Shown one piece after another: positions 41,205 through 51,369 of a DNA stretch of 64,000 nt (within the stretch, counting starts at the first letter, position 1; each line of letters starts with the position of its first letter). Position numbers and translations under genes: made by a program. This DNA comes from Eriocheir sinensis (Eukaryota; Arthropoda; Malacostraca; Decapoda; Varunidae). The notes beneath the pieces are model-generated. The model did no database searches. It was not told where the DNA came from and was given only the letters and a program-made list of their open reading frames with translations. The stretch is from NCBI RefSeq assembly GCF_024679095.1, contig NC_066544.1, positions 3,655,438 to 3,719,437 on the forward strand. Reading direction: 5' to 3'.

Positions 41205-41579
41205 TGTAACGGGTTACCGGGGGGCGTTTAAAGGGCGTTGATTAAGACTTCAGCTTCCTTAAGGCGAATATATTCCTAGCCTATATGTACACGGAGCGTC
41301 GTAGCGAGAGCGACTGCCGTTGTGTGTCAGTCGGACTCTCGTGAAGGAGTGACGAGTTACAGGTTGGAAAATAATTGTTACAATTGGTCACGTACGTCAA
41401 GGTGACTTCCACGCACTATGAAATGCGATGTATACAAACTGAGACGGTAAACACTGACTGACGACATTCCTATAGGTGGCGTGATCTATCTGTCGTGGGT
41501 TTTTTCCATTGACAACTGTATGCCTAATTCGTGGTGATATTAAATAATAATAATAATACATTGATATCCTACTATAACA
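41205..41579 (-). repeat. 3' LTR of the inverted gypsy-env copy
   Basis: The reverse complement starts TGTTATAGTAGGATATC and ends CCGTTACA. It is close to the LTR at 18219-18588 along its full length. It abuts the truncated X LTR at 41204. Bases 41580-41974, between LTR and env stop, are equally similar to 17825-18218. Confidence 0.9.
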
Positions 41580-42435
41580 CTGCTCGGTCACCTACCAGTG
41601 ATCGCGACCTCGCGATATACAAAAAATCTAAATAGTAGTCTAGTTACCATGAGCATACATAGTGGGAGTTTGTCAAGCAGACTGCCTATGATACAATTAC
41701 ATTAAAACACTGGCTATGCAAGAACATATGTGGAGTTATAATATAAATAGTGAGAGGTAAAACACACCGTGTGTGACATGAAACATAAGAAATCTTTCAA
41801 AAGATAAATATAAGGACACATGTATAAGAAGCTATCAACTGGCATAGTTACAGACAATGAAACGGTCATCTAGCTCCTAAAAGAAACAAAGTAGTGAAAC
41901 ATAGCACAATGTTAAGTATAGGAGCAGGGGAATGCCAGGTTTCTGTCCTCTGACTTGCTTGAGAAAAGGAAAAACTACCTTGCCAGTGGCCTCCCTGCAT
42001 CCAGTCGCCGTGTCTGCACAACCAAATAATCGTGCAGGACAGAGTTCCTCCTAATAAGGTAGCACATGACGACGAGACTGACTAACATCAGAAACATTGG
42101 TACAAAAAATCCAGTGTACAGGTAGGGGAGATGCAAGTATTCAGGCAGCGTTTCCTCCAGGGTTTCCGCAAACTCTGTTTTGTTTACGAAAGACAACGAA
42201 TTAAGGGAATTAGTCACATAAGAGATGCTGGAGAAGTGAATGTTATCGAGAGACCGTAGAGGAAACACTCGATGGGAAATATTGGCCGTGAAAACCAGAC
42301 GGATCCGGGACGGGTACGTTGTTATGTTAGTGGAGCGGCTATAGCATGCTTCCGCTATGGCATAGTGACCAGTAACCCGTTGATAAGTGGTACCCTTCGG
42401 GCAGATGACTGATACATAGAAGGGCTGAGGGAAAT

Positions 42436-42682
42436 AGTGTAATGCCCCGACGAGCTTATTTTCCATCCTTCCTATTTCTCAACACGGCCTCTGCGTGTAT
42501 CGAAATAACACGAGAAATTAATGAAGACAAGGAGAGGGTATTCCCCGGCTGCCTGGGATTGAACCCGCGACCAGCGTGACGGGAGAGCCACTCCTTACCG
42601 AGTCGGCCAAAGAGGTACCCCACTGGCTAAGTGGGTTATGGGAGGCTCTTTCATCAGGCCGTCGCCGCACTACACGGCTTTC
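42436..42682 (-). repeat. tRNA-derived SINE-2, copy a
   Basis: On the minus strand: CACTTAGCCAGTGGGGTACC, then TGGCCGACTCGGTAAGGAG (A box), then CGGGTTCAATCCC (B box). An AT-richer body ends GAGCTCGTCGGGGCATTA. It is nearly identical to the copy at 42873-43117. It interrupts the env remnant. Confidence 0.8.
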
Positions 42683-42872
42683 CCCCCTATGTAGATTACT
42701 TTCTGTGTGTTGACAATGTCCCTTTGAGACATAACTCCACAATGTCCCTTTGAGACATACCTCCAACTCTTCCCATTTTCTATTACCCTCGGAGCATGGG
42801 CCATCCTACCTGTTACCCCTTCGGGGAAACTCAACAGAACTGCAGGAGAGGATGCCCACCGCTATGCCACCA
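42683..42872. other. Spacer between two SINE-2 copies
   Basis: About 190 bp of sequence found nowhere else in the window, with a short direct repeat (ACAATGTCCCTTTGAGACATA twice, near 42713 and 42739). Env homology is absent here, so it arrived with the SINEs. Confidence 0.6.
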
Positions 42873-43117
42873 CTGTAATGCCCCGACGAGCTTATTTTCC
42901 ATCCTTCCTATTTCTCAACACTGCCTCTGCGTGTATCGAAATAACACGAGAAATTAATCAAGACAAGGAGAGGGTATTCCCCGGCTGCCTGGGATTGAAC
43001 CCGCGACCAGCGTGACGGGAGAGCCACTCCTTACCGAGTCGGCCAAAGAGGTACCCCACTGGCTAAGTGGGTTATGGGAGGCTCGTTCATCAGGCCGTCG
43101 CCGCACTATAATAGAAA
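42873..43117 (-). repeat. tRNA-derived SINE-2, copy b
   Basis: Same family and orientation as copy a, with only a few differences. On the high-coordinate side env resumes at ATAGAAATAATGCAG. On the low side of copy a env ends at GAGGGAAATA. The shared GAAATA suggests a target duplication around the whole SINE-spacer-SINE unit. Confidence 0.8.
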
Positions 43118-43570
43118 TAATGCAGACCCTGAAAGTTCTTATGGAAAACAGGTGTTGGTGGTAGCTGCTTGTAAGGGCACAGGGAAAGAGCGTCAGACGC
43201 GTTCATGCGGGTGAGGGCGATCTCGCATACCCCTCCCCGAACTGGTAGGAAGGCAAAGAGAGACGCAGAGCAATAGAATCGCCCGAAGACCGTCTCCTTG
43301 CAATATTGCAAGAGTGAGTAGCTACCCGTTGAATACAGAGCGAAATCCTTCGCGATTAGAACAAGAGACGGGGACGTGTCCAGGCCTGACACAACACACT
43401 GTCCTTAGCTGAAAAAGGGAACGGGACAATTTCGTGTGCCTCAGACACGTCCGCCGTCTGAAATGGAGCATGAATGATCATGGTATCGGGGGTGAGGCTG
43501 GACTCAATCAAGGGGTAAAAATATTGACTCATGTCTGGGTTGAATAAAGGTGTGAGGCTATAATTTTGAT

Positions 43571-43836
43571 ACCCGATATGGACAGTGGTTCAATGTCTTT
43601 CCTGTAATTAGGAGACCAGAATTGCACGGGGTATTCCAGGTAGGGCCTTACCAGCGAATTATACAAGGATAACATAACTCCCGGCGTGTTGTATTCGAAG
43701 TTCCTCGATATGAACCCAAGCATTGTATTGGCTTTCTTACAGGCGGATTTGCAGTGTTTTGTTTGTTTCAAGTCACTGCTGATGGTGACCCCTAGGTCTC
43801 TTTCCTCTTGCACAACATGTAGTGGTTCGCCACCCA
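43571..43836 (-). pseudogene. CR1-like LINE RT C-terminal fragment
   Basis: Contains VVQEERDLGVTISSDLKQTKH, CKKANTMLGFISRNFEYN and LYNSLVRPYLEYPVQFWSPNYRKDI in one frame. This is the thumb/C-terminal part of a CR1-like RT, distinct in sequence from family B. It replaces the N-terminal part of the env remnant on one side and abuts element X pol on the other. Confidence 0.8.
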
Positions 43837-43956
43837 TGTAGTATGTGTGGCATCACATCAAGGGCTTCGACAACGTCATCGCCGATGCCCTCAGTCGTCC
43901 CCGTCAGTCCGTCACGACACCACCACTTCCCTGAGGTGTCGTCTTTAGGGGGGAGG
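43837..43956 (+). pseudogene. Element X RNase H end and polypurine tract
   Basis: The translation HHIKGFDNVIADALSRP is the C-terminal end of a Ty3/gypsy RNase H region. It is followed within about 15 codons by a stop, then a purine tract (AGGGGGGAGG, 43947-43956) and the LTR. No integrase lies between RNase H and LTR, although Ty3/gypsy elements normally have one there. Either the integrase was deleted or element X has an unusual gene order. Confidence 0.75.
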
Positions 43957-44506
43957 TGTAACGACCCTCGAGCTGATGCCTTGAAGGGTCGTTCCGGGTG
44001 CTCGCTCAACAGCACAACCACCATCCCCATCCTACTAACGAGCCCCGACTGTCAGTACCGAGACCTCCACACCTCATTTCCAGCTACTGTGTCGACCAGA
44101 ACGGTTCAACACCTCGACCGAAGCAAGCCGGGCTTCATCGGAGGTGATATTAGTACCCACCCACCAATGGGAGTCAGTCTAGTCTCACCCGACTGTTCAG
44201 ATGCTACCTCCCCCTGGATATACTTCAGACAGCGACATCTCCCCCTTGGCGGTGAAGTACAAGGACAGATATCCGTGGAGGATACGTTACCTTATGTTTG
44301 CTTTTTTTTTTTTTTTGTCACCTTGTCACTAAGTGTTACAGCTTCATTATACCGGGGTTATATCTTTTCTTTGTTGCATATTAAACAAAAGTATGTGTAA
44401 GTGTAATGTAAATATAATTAAGTACAAGTATTTAATTTAACTGTGTTGTTTCACTTTAGAGTTGTTCGTCACTAAAAGCTGTTACCCTTCTTTTGGTGAC
44501 GTAACA
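43957..44506 (+). repeat. 3' LTR of element X
   Basis: TGTAACGACC...GGTGACGTAACA, 550 bp, preceded by a polypurine tract. It shares most of its length with the truncated copy at 40750-41204, which supports the LTR interpretation. No target duplication was found with the left copy. Confidence 0.85.
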
Positions 44507-45099
44507 GTATATTGAAAAATATTCACTTTAAAATACGAGCATCGCCTACATAAACAGTACATCTTGTTTACCTTATGATGTCGGTACATGTAATGTTGGC
44601 AGTGCATCTCCTCGTACTGTTTTCACAGTTTTAGGAACAGGCACCTGAAGGTGGATATTCTTTAACTTGACTGCTGCTCTCAGTTGTCCGTTCCTACAAA
44701 CCCAATTTATTATAATAGGTCGATCGTTGTTTTTTTTTCATCTCGAATGTGTCATTAAAATAATCAAATTCGCTGCAGTAGTTTTTGCGTAAAAGTATCA
44801 TATTCAGGCAAATGCGATATATGCTTGAAATGATGGAATAAAAGAATACTACGTAGAGTACAGTAATGTTCTTTTAACCACAAAAATGATAGCCATAGAA
44901 TCCCATTCCTCTAAACCTATAGCTGAGCAGACTGATTTCTAATAAACTATGGATGTTATTTTCAAAATCGCAAAATTACATGTGATATTATTACACTATA
45001 TTTTCGAAAAGTTGAGTTTCGATTATAAATGCAGTTTTTTGTATACTACATTACACCATACAGATCAAACAGTAAGGCATAATTTGCAAATATGTACTA
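44507..45099. other. AT-rich unassigned sequence
   Basis: No reading frame, repeat family or RNA signature was recognised. Confidence 0.4.
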
Positions 45100-46936
45100 A
45101 TCCGCCAGAGTTACTTTATTGGACAAAAATCACAAAGGTCATTAGGACAAGGACAGCACCTATAATAGGTGTTTGTTTGTGTAAGCGTTTGTGTGAATGT
45201 TGTGAAGTGTGGGTGACATAGGTGTTGATGTGTATTTGTGGAACTATGTGTACAATTTGACAATAGAAGGACGATGACAGACAGTGGAATATAAATGAGG
45301 ACAAGGAAAGTTAACGATGAAGACGCGACACGGACTGAGACAAGTACAGACGATGAACATTTAACATGAAAACACTGATAATCTTAGTCTGTGTTTACAG
45401 CGCCCCATTTTCTTATGTCATGAGGGGAAGGAGCACGGAATTCGAGCGGTGACTGCTACAGATTACTCCCCCCCCCCCCCAGTGACGAGGAAGGAGGAAC
45501 GAAAGCTTCCCTGGTGTTGGGGCGCTATGGCATACGGTGATGCGTTGCAGAGTGTAGCGTTGCGCGGTGAGTTGCGCTGAGTGGAGTTGCGTTGAGGTGC
45601 GCGGTACGTTGCGCTGAGTTGAGTTGAGGTGCGCGGTAAGTTGCGCTGAGATGCATTACGTTGAGTAGTGTTCAGCTACGGTGAGTCGAGCTGGGGTGAG
45701 TAGTGCAGTGGCAACAGCTACGGTAAGTCGAGCTGGAGTGAGTAGTGCAGTGGCAACAGCTACGGTGAGTAGTGCAGTGGCAACAGCTACGGTGAGTCGA
45801 GTTGGAGTGAGTAGTGCAGTGGCAACAGCTACGGTGAGTAGTGCAGTGGCAACAGCTACGGTGAGTAGTGCAGTGACAACAGCTACGGTGAGTCGAGCTG
45901 GAGTGAGTAGTGCAGTGGCAACAGCTACGGTGAGTAGTGCAGTGACAACAGCTACGGTGAGTCGAGTTGGAGTGAGTAGTGCAGTGGCAACAGCTACGGT
46001 GAGTCGAGCTGGAGTGAGTAATGCGGTGACAACAGCTACGGTGAGTCGAGCTGGAGTGAGTGATGCGGTGACAACAGCTACGGTGAGTCGAGCTGGAGTG
46101 AGTAATGCGGTGACAACAGCTACGGTGAGTCGAGCTGGAGTGAGTAATGCTGTGACAACAGCTACGGTGAATCGAGCTGGAGTGAGTAATGCGGTGACAA
46201 CAGCTACGGTGAGTCGAGCTGGGGTGAGTAGCGCGTAGGGGACAGCTACGGTTAGTCGAGCTGAGATGAGTAGCGCAGTGAGGACAGCTACGGTAAGTCG
46301 AGCTGAAGTGTTGAGCAGCGAGGAGTTGAGCAGCGTGAGGTGGGCTGCGTGAATTGGGCTGCGGTGAGTTAAGTGTTGAGCAGCGAGGAGTTGAGCAGCG
46401 AGGAGTTGAGCAGCGTGAGGTGGGCTGCGTGAATTGGGCTGCGGTGAGTTGAGTGGTTGGCTGTTTAATAGATCCTGGAAGGCTTGAATCCGCACTCCAA
46501 AATCGCGGACCACGTAAACGGGTCCTGAGCAGAAGAGTGGTGCTCTGAAGGACACCGCCGTAGTAGAGGAAGAGTTGCATGTCGTCGTCAGGTATGGTGA
46601 AGTCGAGCGGCGTGGAGATGGGCGAAAGGCACTGGCGTAAACGCGCCGGGGGCCACGGCAGTCAGAGTGCATCGAGGGAACTGCGTGTGAAGGCGCTAGC
46701 TGCCAGCGTGTCAGGGGCCTCGGCAGTCCGTGAGGGCGTCGACAGACGAAGACAGACAGTGGAAGATACACGAGGACAAGGAAAGTTAACGATGAAGACG
46801 CGACACGGACTGAGACAAGTACAGACGATGAACATTTGACATGAAAACACTGATAATCTTAGTCTGTGTTTACAGCGCCCCATTTTCTTATGTCACTGAG
46901 GGGAAGGAGCACGGAATTCGAGCGGTGACTGCTACA
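45100..46936 (-). mobile_element. LTR element Y, inverted copy with internal minisatellite
   Basis: Paired direct repeats (45266-45460 and 46745-46936) are nearly identical over about 195 bp and both end in GCGGTGACTGCTACA; in minus orientation this is a TGTAGCAGTCACCGC start. Just inside the lower copy is C16 (a polypurine tract on the minus strand), as at 27963 in the other Y copy. AATAAA on the minus strand near 45116 lies within the lower repeat, which is longer than the upper. The interior is almost entirely minisatellite. No gag-pol frame was recognised, so this is a non-autonomous LTR element. Confidence 0.7.
45540..46450. repeat. Minisatellite of 42- and 27-bp units
   Basis: From about 45665 to 46250, units of 42 bp (ACAGCTACGGTGAGTCGAGC + TGGAGTGAGTAGTGCAGTGGCA) alternate irregularly with a 27-bp form that lacks the middle 15 bp (GTCGAGCTGGAGTGA). 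Both lengths are multiples of three, so long repeat frames stay open on both strands. They are probably incidental. On the left is the short GTTGCGCTGAG-type repeat shared with 27595-27905. On the right a ~65-bp block (TTGAGCAGCGAGGAGTTGAG...) is duplicated at 46310-46450. Confidence 0.9.
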
Positions 46937-47158
46937 CATTTAGGTCACCCTTGTGGCACGTGTCAGGGAGGCATGACGTCAAGGCTCCTGGTGCTCTGTT
47001 ATTTATATAATTATACATATAATATATTATAAATAATATATCATACATACTACATTATAAAAATAACAGGGTGTCAGTAGTTCCCACCCACCTCATTGTT
47101 GCCAGGGACAAGGATTTTAGTCTTGCCAAAGATATAACAAATATTGTATTATCATCAT

Positions 47159-47420
47159 TTACTGCATGAGTTTCTCTGTAGTCTGCTGGCAACAAACTGT
47201 GTCTAAAATTGGCAGCTGAAACTTGTGAATCACGTGAGTAAGATAACGATGCCGAGGTGGAGATTGGCTAGGCACTAACCGTCGCTGACGTGGTGAGGGT
47301 TGGTGAGATCTGGTGGCTGCCTCCGAATTTTCTTGTCTTTTCCGCCGTTTCAGGGCATTTTGGCGCTTCGAGTCAAGCAGAGCCTTCCTTTTCTTGCTCA
47401 CACGCATCACTGTCACATGT
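47159..47420 (-). other. Open frame with basic N-terminus, unassigned
   Basis: From the ATG near 47408 the frame reads MRVSKKRKALLDSKRQNALKR, continuing strongly basic (RRKRQ, then an Arg/Pro-rich stretch PSPRQRRLVP) and ends at 47159. It could be the N-terminal exon of a DNA-binding or transposase protein, because a transposase C-terminal exon lies 500 bp upstream on the same strand. No domain is recognised and the order relative to that exon is wrong for one gene. Confidence 0.3.
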
Positions 47421-47945
47421 TCACAAAAACAAAACAAAGCAACAGGTTGCCAATACTCGCGAGTACATGTTCCCTGTCCCAGATATCGCTCGCGCTGTCT
47501 GGAGGCCCCAATGCACCGAGTGCGGCCGCTGCCTGATAACCTAAAACACACCAAACAAACAGGCGTTGTGGTGAGAGTGGCTGCGCCAGTGAGAACGGAC
47601 ATTTAAAACGAAACCATTTAAATGGCAAATGACGCGTTATACGCTTGGCAGCTGTCGGAACATGTGCATAAGAAGCCAACGAATTGCCTTAAAAATTTTC
47701 AAGTAATGCAATTTTTGTTTCCCGAAACCGAGAATTTCCACTTGGAGTCATAAATGAGGTGTCGTTTACATCAAATTGGCTCGAACCTTTACAAAAGAGT
47801 TAATATGTAAAATTAGACACAGCTGAAGATAAAAAGGAATTCTTATAGGACTTCTTTTACATGGAATTGATGTAACACATTTGCAAAGATTGGCTGATCT
47901 AAATAAATATATTTACAAATTCCCAAGTATTCAACAAGTGCCTCA

Positions 47946-48257
47946 CTAAGCAAACAGTAGTCGGCGGTTTTTTTTCGCCGAATTTGCCGAACTCTCGACT
48001 GAAATGGGGATATCATAGTGGACACAGGGGAGGGCAAGTCCGTTCAGTCGCTCTTGGCCGACGGTACTCCTCAAATAGGTTTTCAGCCTTTTCAATGCTG
48101 AGAAAGACCTCTCGGCTTCCGCGTTGGAGACTGGAAGCGTCAACAGAGTTTTCAAGAGAATAGCGAGATTGGAGAACATGCTGGTGCTGGCGTGTGTCTG
48201 GGCTTCTTTGATAGTTTGGAAGACCGGAACAGATAATGCCCAGCGCTCCGCTTTCGC
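47946..48257 (-). pseudogene. hAT-type transposase C-terminal exon
   Basis: Minus-strand frame from 48257: ERWALSVPVFQTIKEA, then TLLTLPVSNAEAERSFSALKR, LKTYLRSTVGQERLNGLAL and YDIPISVE. The N-A-E-A-E-R-x-F-S-x-L-K-x-K/R-T block is the hAT C-terminal dimerisation region, in the form seen in ZMYM1-like proteins. A polypyrimidine stretch followed by ACAG lies right before 48257, a plausible splice acceptor. Upstream exons with the catalytic DDE are not in the window. The end of the frame (KNRRLLFA) looks shifted. Probably a pseudogene or single exon of a transposon-derived gene. Confidence 0.75.
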
Positions 48258-48583
48258 CTGTAAAATATATAAAAAAAAAAATAGTTTTGTCTTGATGGAA
48301 ATATAGTCTTACCATTACCCTATTGAATGAACTTATCCAATTGGAAATATCTTTTATAGGTTATCAGAATTTAAACCCAAAATGTCTATAACTTTCATTT
48401 CGAGAAATCATCGTTTTTACATTTCGTTACCATAATATGTTTGATATGCCATTTCTGGAATGCATTTTTTATTATACAGATATTTCTGAGTTATGGTACC
48501 TGGTCCCCTCCCTTTCAAAGGATATTATACACTCGATGGTGTGGGTATCATGGGGCACCACCCCACTCATTGTAGATAGGTTT

Positions 48584-49260
48584 TTACTCAGAAGCCTCCA
48601 GGCTTGTAATGTTTTCTGCTGCCTTGCTGGCTGGCTTTCTTGTCTTTTTCTTCTTCCTCTTCTCGTTTTTGGTTCTGCTTGTCCTCTTTTCCTTCCGCTC
48701 AAGAGAATCTATGAAGTTGGAGGACCTCTTGAACCCAAGCGAGGTCAGGAGGTTGGCTTCATTGTGCCCAAAGTTATGCTTCAGGATTGTGACCAGGGAC
48801 ACTAAGACAGTACTATGTAGGCCACAGAATTTGTCTTTTGAAGCCTTCCTCCAGACCTTTCCGTGTATGCTCTCATTTATGTTTTGTGTCCTCCCATTCA
48901 GGCACTTCTCCAGCAGCTCTGGTCTTGTGAGGTCACGGTACACCGTCCTGATGAGGCTGAGGTTGTCGTATGATATGTGGGACAAGTAAATCCTCTTGTC
49001 AGTGTGTGGTGCTGGTCTCTCCCCTTTTGCCAGGCTTCTCTGCACCCAACACCATGAGGATTGACTCTTGGGGCACAGCCGATGTTATTAATTTTTGGTG
49101 GCAGTGTGGTGATAATAGCTGATCATTATCGCTGACTTCATGCTATCGACAGTCTCATGCTTGTCTCTGACAGCCTTTGTGTAGTATGAGGAGACCTTGT
49201 CAATAACTTCGTCAGTCAGCTGCTTTGCAGCTGACAGTGAGATAGTGTTAGATAATGACT
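48584..49260 (-). pseudogene. Mutator-like transposase-domain fragment
   Basis: Minus strand: KQLTDEVIDKVSSYYTKAV near 49230, HETVDSMKSAIMISYYHH, HRLCPKSQSSWCWVQRSLA after two adjacent stop codons near 49093, then in the long frame YRDLTRPELLEKCLNGRTQ, NINESIHGKVWRKASKDKF, LHSTVLVSLVTILKHNFG. The order matches the C-terminal half of invertebrate proteins annotated as Mutator-like transposases, with the motifs CPKG..SWC, then L..C..G.TQN.NE..H..VW, then K..F.G. The Lys/Arg-rich tail (KRKKKKTRK) could be a nuclear localisation signal. The stops show it is broken. Confidence 0.65.
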
Positions 49261-49429
49261 AATTTCCATTGGAAACAGGCATCGTACCGCTAAGATATTT
49301 TAAAACCATGAAGATATACCAAAGTAGAAATGCGAAAAACAGAAAATCGAAATTTAAGGGGATATTTCCTATTCTTGGCTCAAACGCGCCTCTTAATTCA
49401 TGGTCAAATATTTTAGTTATTCTAACATT

Positions 49430-49612
49430 TTTTTGGGGGGGCCCGGGCCATCTGGCTCCCCACCCCCGTATCCGCGCCTGCATATGCTTACAGCCGACGA
49501 CACATTCCGTATTATAGTTGCAGCAGTCAGTTCTGTTCCCACTATCCGCATACACTCGAGATTTTCTGGGGGCGTAGATTTTTTTTTGGGCCCCCCTCCG
49601 TATCCGCCCCTG
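49430..49612 (-). repeat. Two hAT-like terminal repeats in the same direction
   Basis: On the minus strand CAGGGGCGGATACGGAGGGG begins at 49612 and CAGGCGCGGATACGGGGGTG begins at 49480; each runs into a G/C-rich then T-rich tract. Starts of the CAGGGGCGGAT type are typical of one hAT group. No opposite end was found in the window, so element limits are unknown. The hAT C-terminal exon 1.3 kb downstream on the same strand may be related. Confidence 0.5.
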
Positions 49613-49619
49613 ACTCCCA

Positions 49620-49870
49620 CAAGGCTTCACCTGGCGTTCCTATTGCAGCTATCCAGAAGGACGACTCACACCCAGTTGTGTGCAACTACTGCAACAAAAA
49701 GGGTCATACAGCACCGAACTGCTTTCAACGAAAGCGTGTCTTAACGTTTTAACGATCTCAGTAACTCCGGTGCTCGATACAAGAAATCTTTTTCATCAAA
49801 GCGAGAGGGACATCAGACCGTCGCCCGCCCTCCTCCTCCGGTCAAAAAGATCGTCATTCGTCTGTTCATA
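49620..49870 (+). pseudogene. gag nucleocapsid fragment of an LTR element
   Basis: The frame carries DDSHPVVCNYCNKKGHTAPNC, where CNYCNKKGHTAPNC is a perfect C-x2-C-x4-H-x4-C zinc knuckle, followed by FQRKR. After a frame change near 49750 a Ser/Lys/Pro-rich segment (KKSFSSKREGHQ) continues. Only the C-terminal part is present. It directly abuts the hAT-like end at 49612, so it was probably split by that insertion. Confidence 0.7.
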
Positions 49871-50221
49871 TTCTTGTATTCTAATTATACTCTCGGAAGC
49901 TTTTATGAAAAATACTTTTTGAAACACAAAAACAGTGCTTGTTGGGGAAGATGCTGGCTATCAACTGTACGTGAGTGGGGATGTTCTATTATTGTCAAGG
50001 AGTACAAAGTTCTCAAGTAGCTGTGAACCATTGTGTCACAGCTACTAGGTGTTGCCTTTGGAATACCCAAAGCAAATACAGAGGACTGTGTTATTCTTGG
50101 AAAAATACATCTTCCAGAATACCACATGTACAGTACCAGCCACTATTGCTACATGGGCAAAAAGGTTAAATTTGTATTATTAGTTTAGGAAATGCCTTTG
50201 TCCATATATGAACATGATTCA

Positions 50222-51335
50222 GATTTTTTTTGTGTGTGTGTATTTACCTATTTGTAGTCTTCTGGGCCCGAGCTAAGCTCTAATAGTCCCGTCTCCATAT
50301 CTACATTTATCCAGCCTTTCCTTCATTTGTTGGACACTGCTCGACTCCACCGAGACTATCCACCTCATCAAACTTATTAACCAACTTAAACAGCGTGATC
50401 AGATCACCTTTCTCCCTTCCTTGTTCTAGTGTTGTCAAGCTTGTTTATGTGCTTTTCTGGGGATAGCGTGTTTTGCATCGCTACTCCCAAATATTTTTCT
50501 TCATGTACCACCTTTAAGTTTTCTTCTCCCATCCGGTATGTTTTCCTTGGTCTTTTTTTCTACTTTTTCCCATTTCCATAATATGGCACTTGTTTGCACT
50601 AAATTCCATCTCCCATAATTGGCCGGGCCCAAGCTAAGCTATAATAGTACCGTCTCCATATCTACATTTATCCAGTCTTTCATTCATTTGTTGGACACTC
50701 TTCGCCTCCACCACCTCTTCCCGCAAGTTGTTCCATGTGTCAACACTTCTATGTGGAAACCTATACTTTATTAAGTTCACTATTTCAACCCTTACACTGG
50801 TAAACTCTGGACAGCCTTCCTTCGTCTGCATTTTCTAATGCCTATGACTTGACCTCCTTCAAGAAGTGTATCAAGACGCCTCTCCACCCGAAATTGACCT
50901 CTGTTTTGGCTGCTCTATACTTTTGTCTATTATAGGAGCGGTGAGTAGCGGGCTTTTTTTCTACACTTTTTATTGCCCTTGAGCCGTCTCCTTTGGTGTA
51001 ATAAAAAAAAAGGTTCCTTTATTTAGTTTCTTCCCATATCCTCTCGGCACCTGCGTTCTCGCAGTTAATAAAAGATCATCTCTATCCACCTCATCAAAAT
51101 TATTTACCAACTTGTACAGCGTGATCAGATCTCCTCTCTTCCTTCTTTGGTCCAGTGTCGTCAAGTCCATCTGCTTCAGTCTGTCTTCATACGTCATATT
51201 CGAAAGTTCTGGGACCATTTTAGTTGAAATTCTCTATCATTTCCAACTTTCTGATATCCTTTTTTTTGTGAGGCGACCACACAACTGCATCATATTCAAG
51301 TTTTGGTCTTATCATTGTTGTTATTATTTTCTTCA
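50222..51335 (-). pseudogene. CR1-like LINE family-F RT C-terminal region, two pieces
   Basis: Minus-strand pieces in element order: TMIRPKLEYDAVVWSPHKKKD near 51300, KLEMIE, MTYEDRLKQMDLTTLDQRRKR, GDLITLYKLVNNFDEVDRDDL, TRTQVPRGYGKKL, then (past a family-A insertion) KYRFPHRSVDTWNNLREEVV and QMNERLDKCRYGDG. A second, rearranged piece at 50222-50630 repeats the final segment and adds HEEKYLGVAMQNTLSPEKHIN. All catalytic motifs are missing. The two terminal segments (50222-50300 and 50634-50700) are direct repeats, suggesting duplication or two copies. Confidence 0.75.
50791..51011 (+). mobile_element. LINE family-A 3' end inserted in family-F
   Basis: Matches 8104-8337: CTTACACTGGTAAACTCTGG, CCTTCCTTCGTCTG, TGTATCAAGAC, GAAATTGACCTCT, AGTAGCGGGC, and the terminal A-run at 51001-51011. 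It separates two collinear parts of the family-F C-terminal region. Confidence 0.85.
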
Positions 51336-51369
51336 TCATTTCTTTGTCCACAAAATGGAATGATACCCT

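Larger units (their letters stand above)
41975..43570 (-). pseudogene. env: Envelope gene remnant, second gypsy-env copy
   Basis: The C-terminal two thirds of the same F-type envelope as at 16.1-17.8 kb, read on the minus strand. It runs from TVHIGYQNYSLTPLFNP near 43570 through ALYSTGSYSLLQYC and ALSLCPYKQLPPTPVF, then (past an insertion at 42436-43117) through SVICPKGTTYQRVTGHYA to the membrane anchor and stop at 41975. The N-terminal part with the furin-type site is absent: the gene is cut at about 43571 by LINE sequence. A TGA-type break near 43393 also interrupts it. Few differences from the other copy suggest a fairly recent common ancestor. Confidence 0.85.

Noticed and set aside
42540..42640. 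tRNA genes in the inverted env region
   Set aside because: The A and B boxes belong to two copies of one SINE family with a common body.
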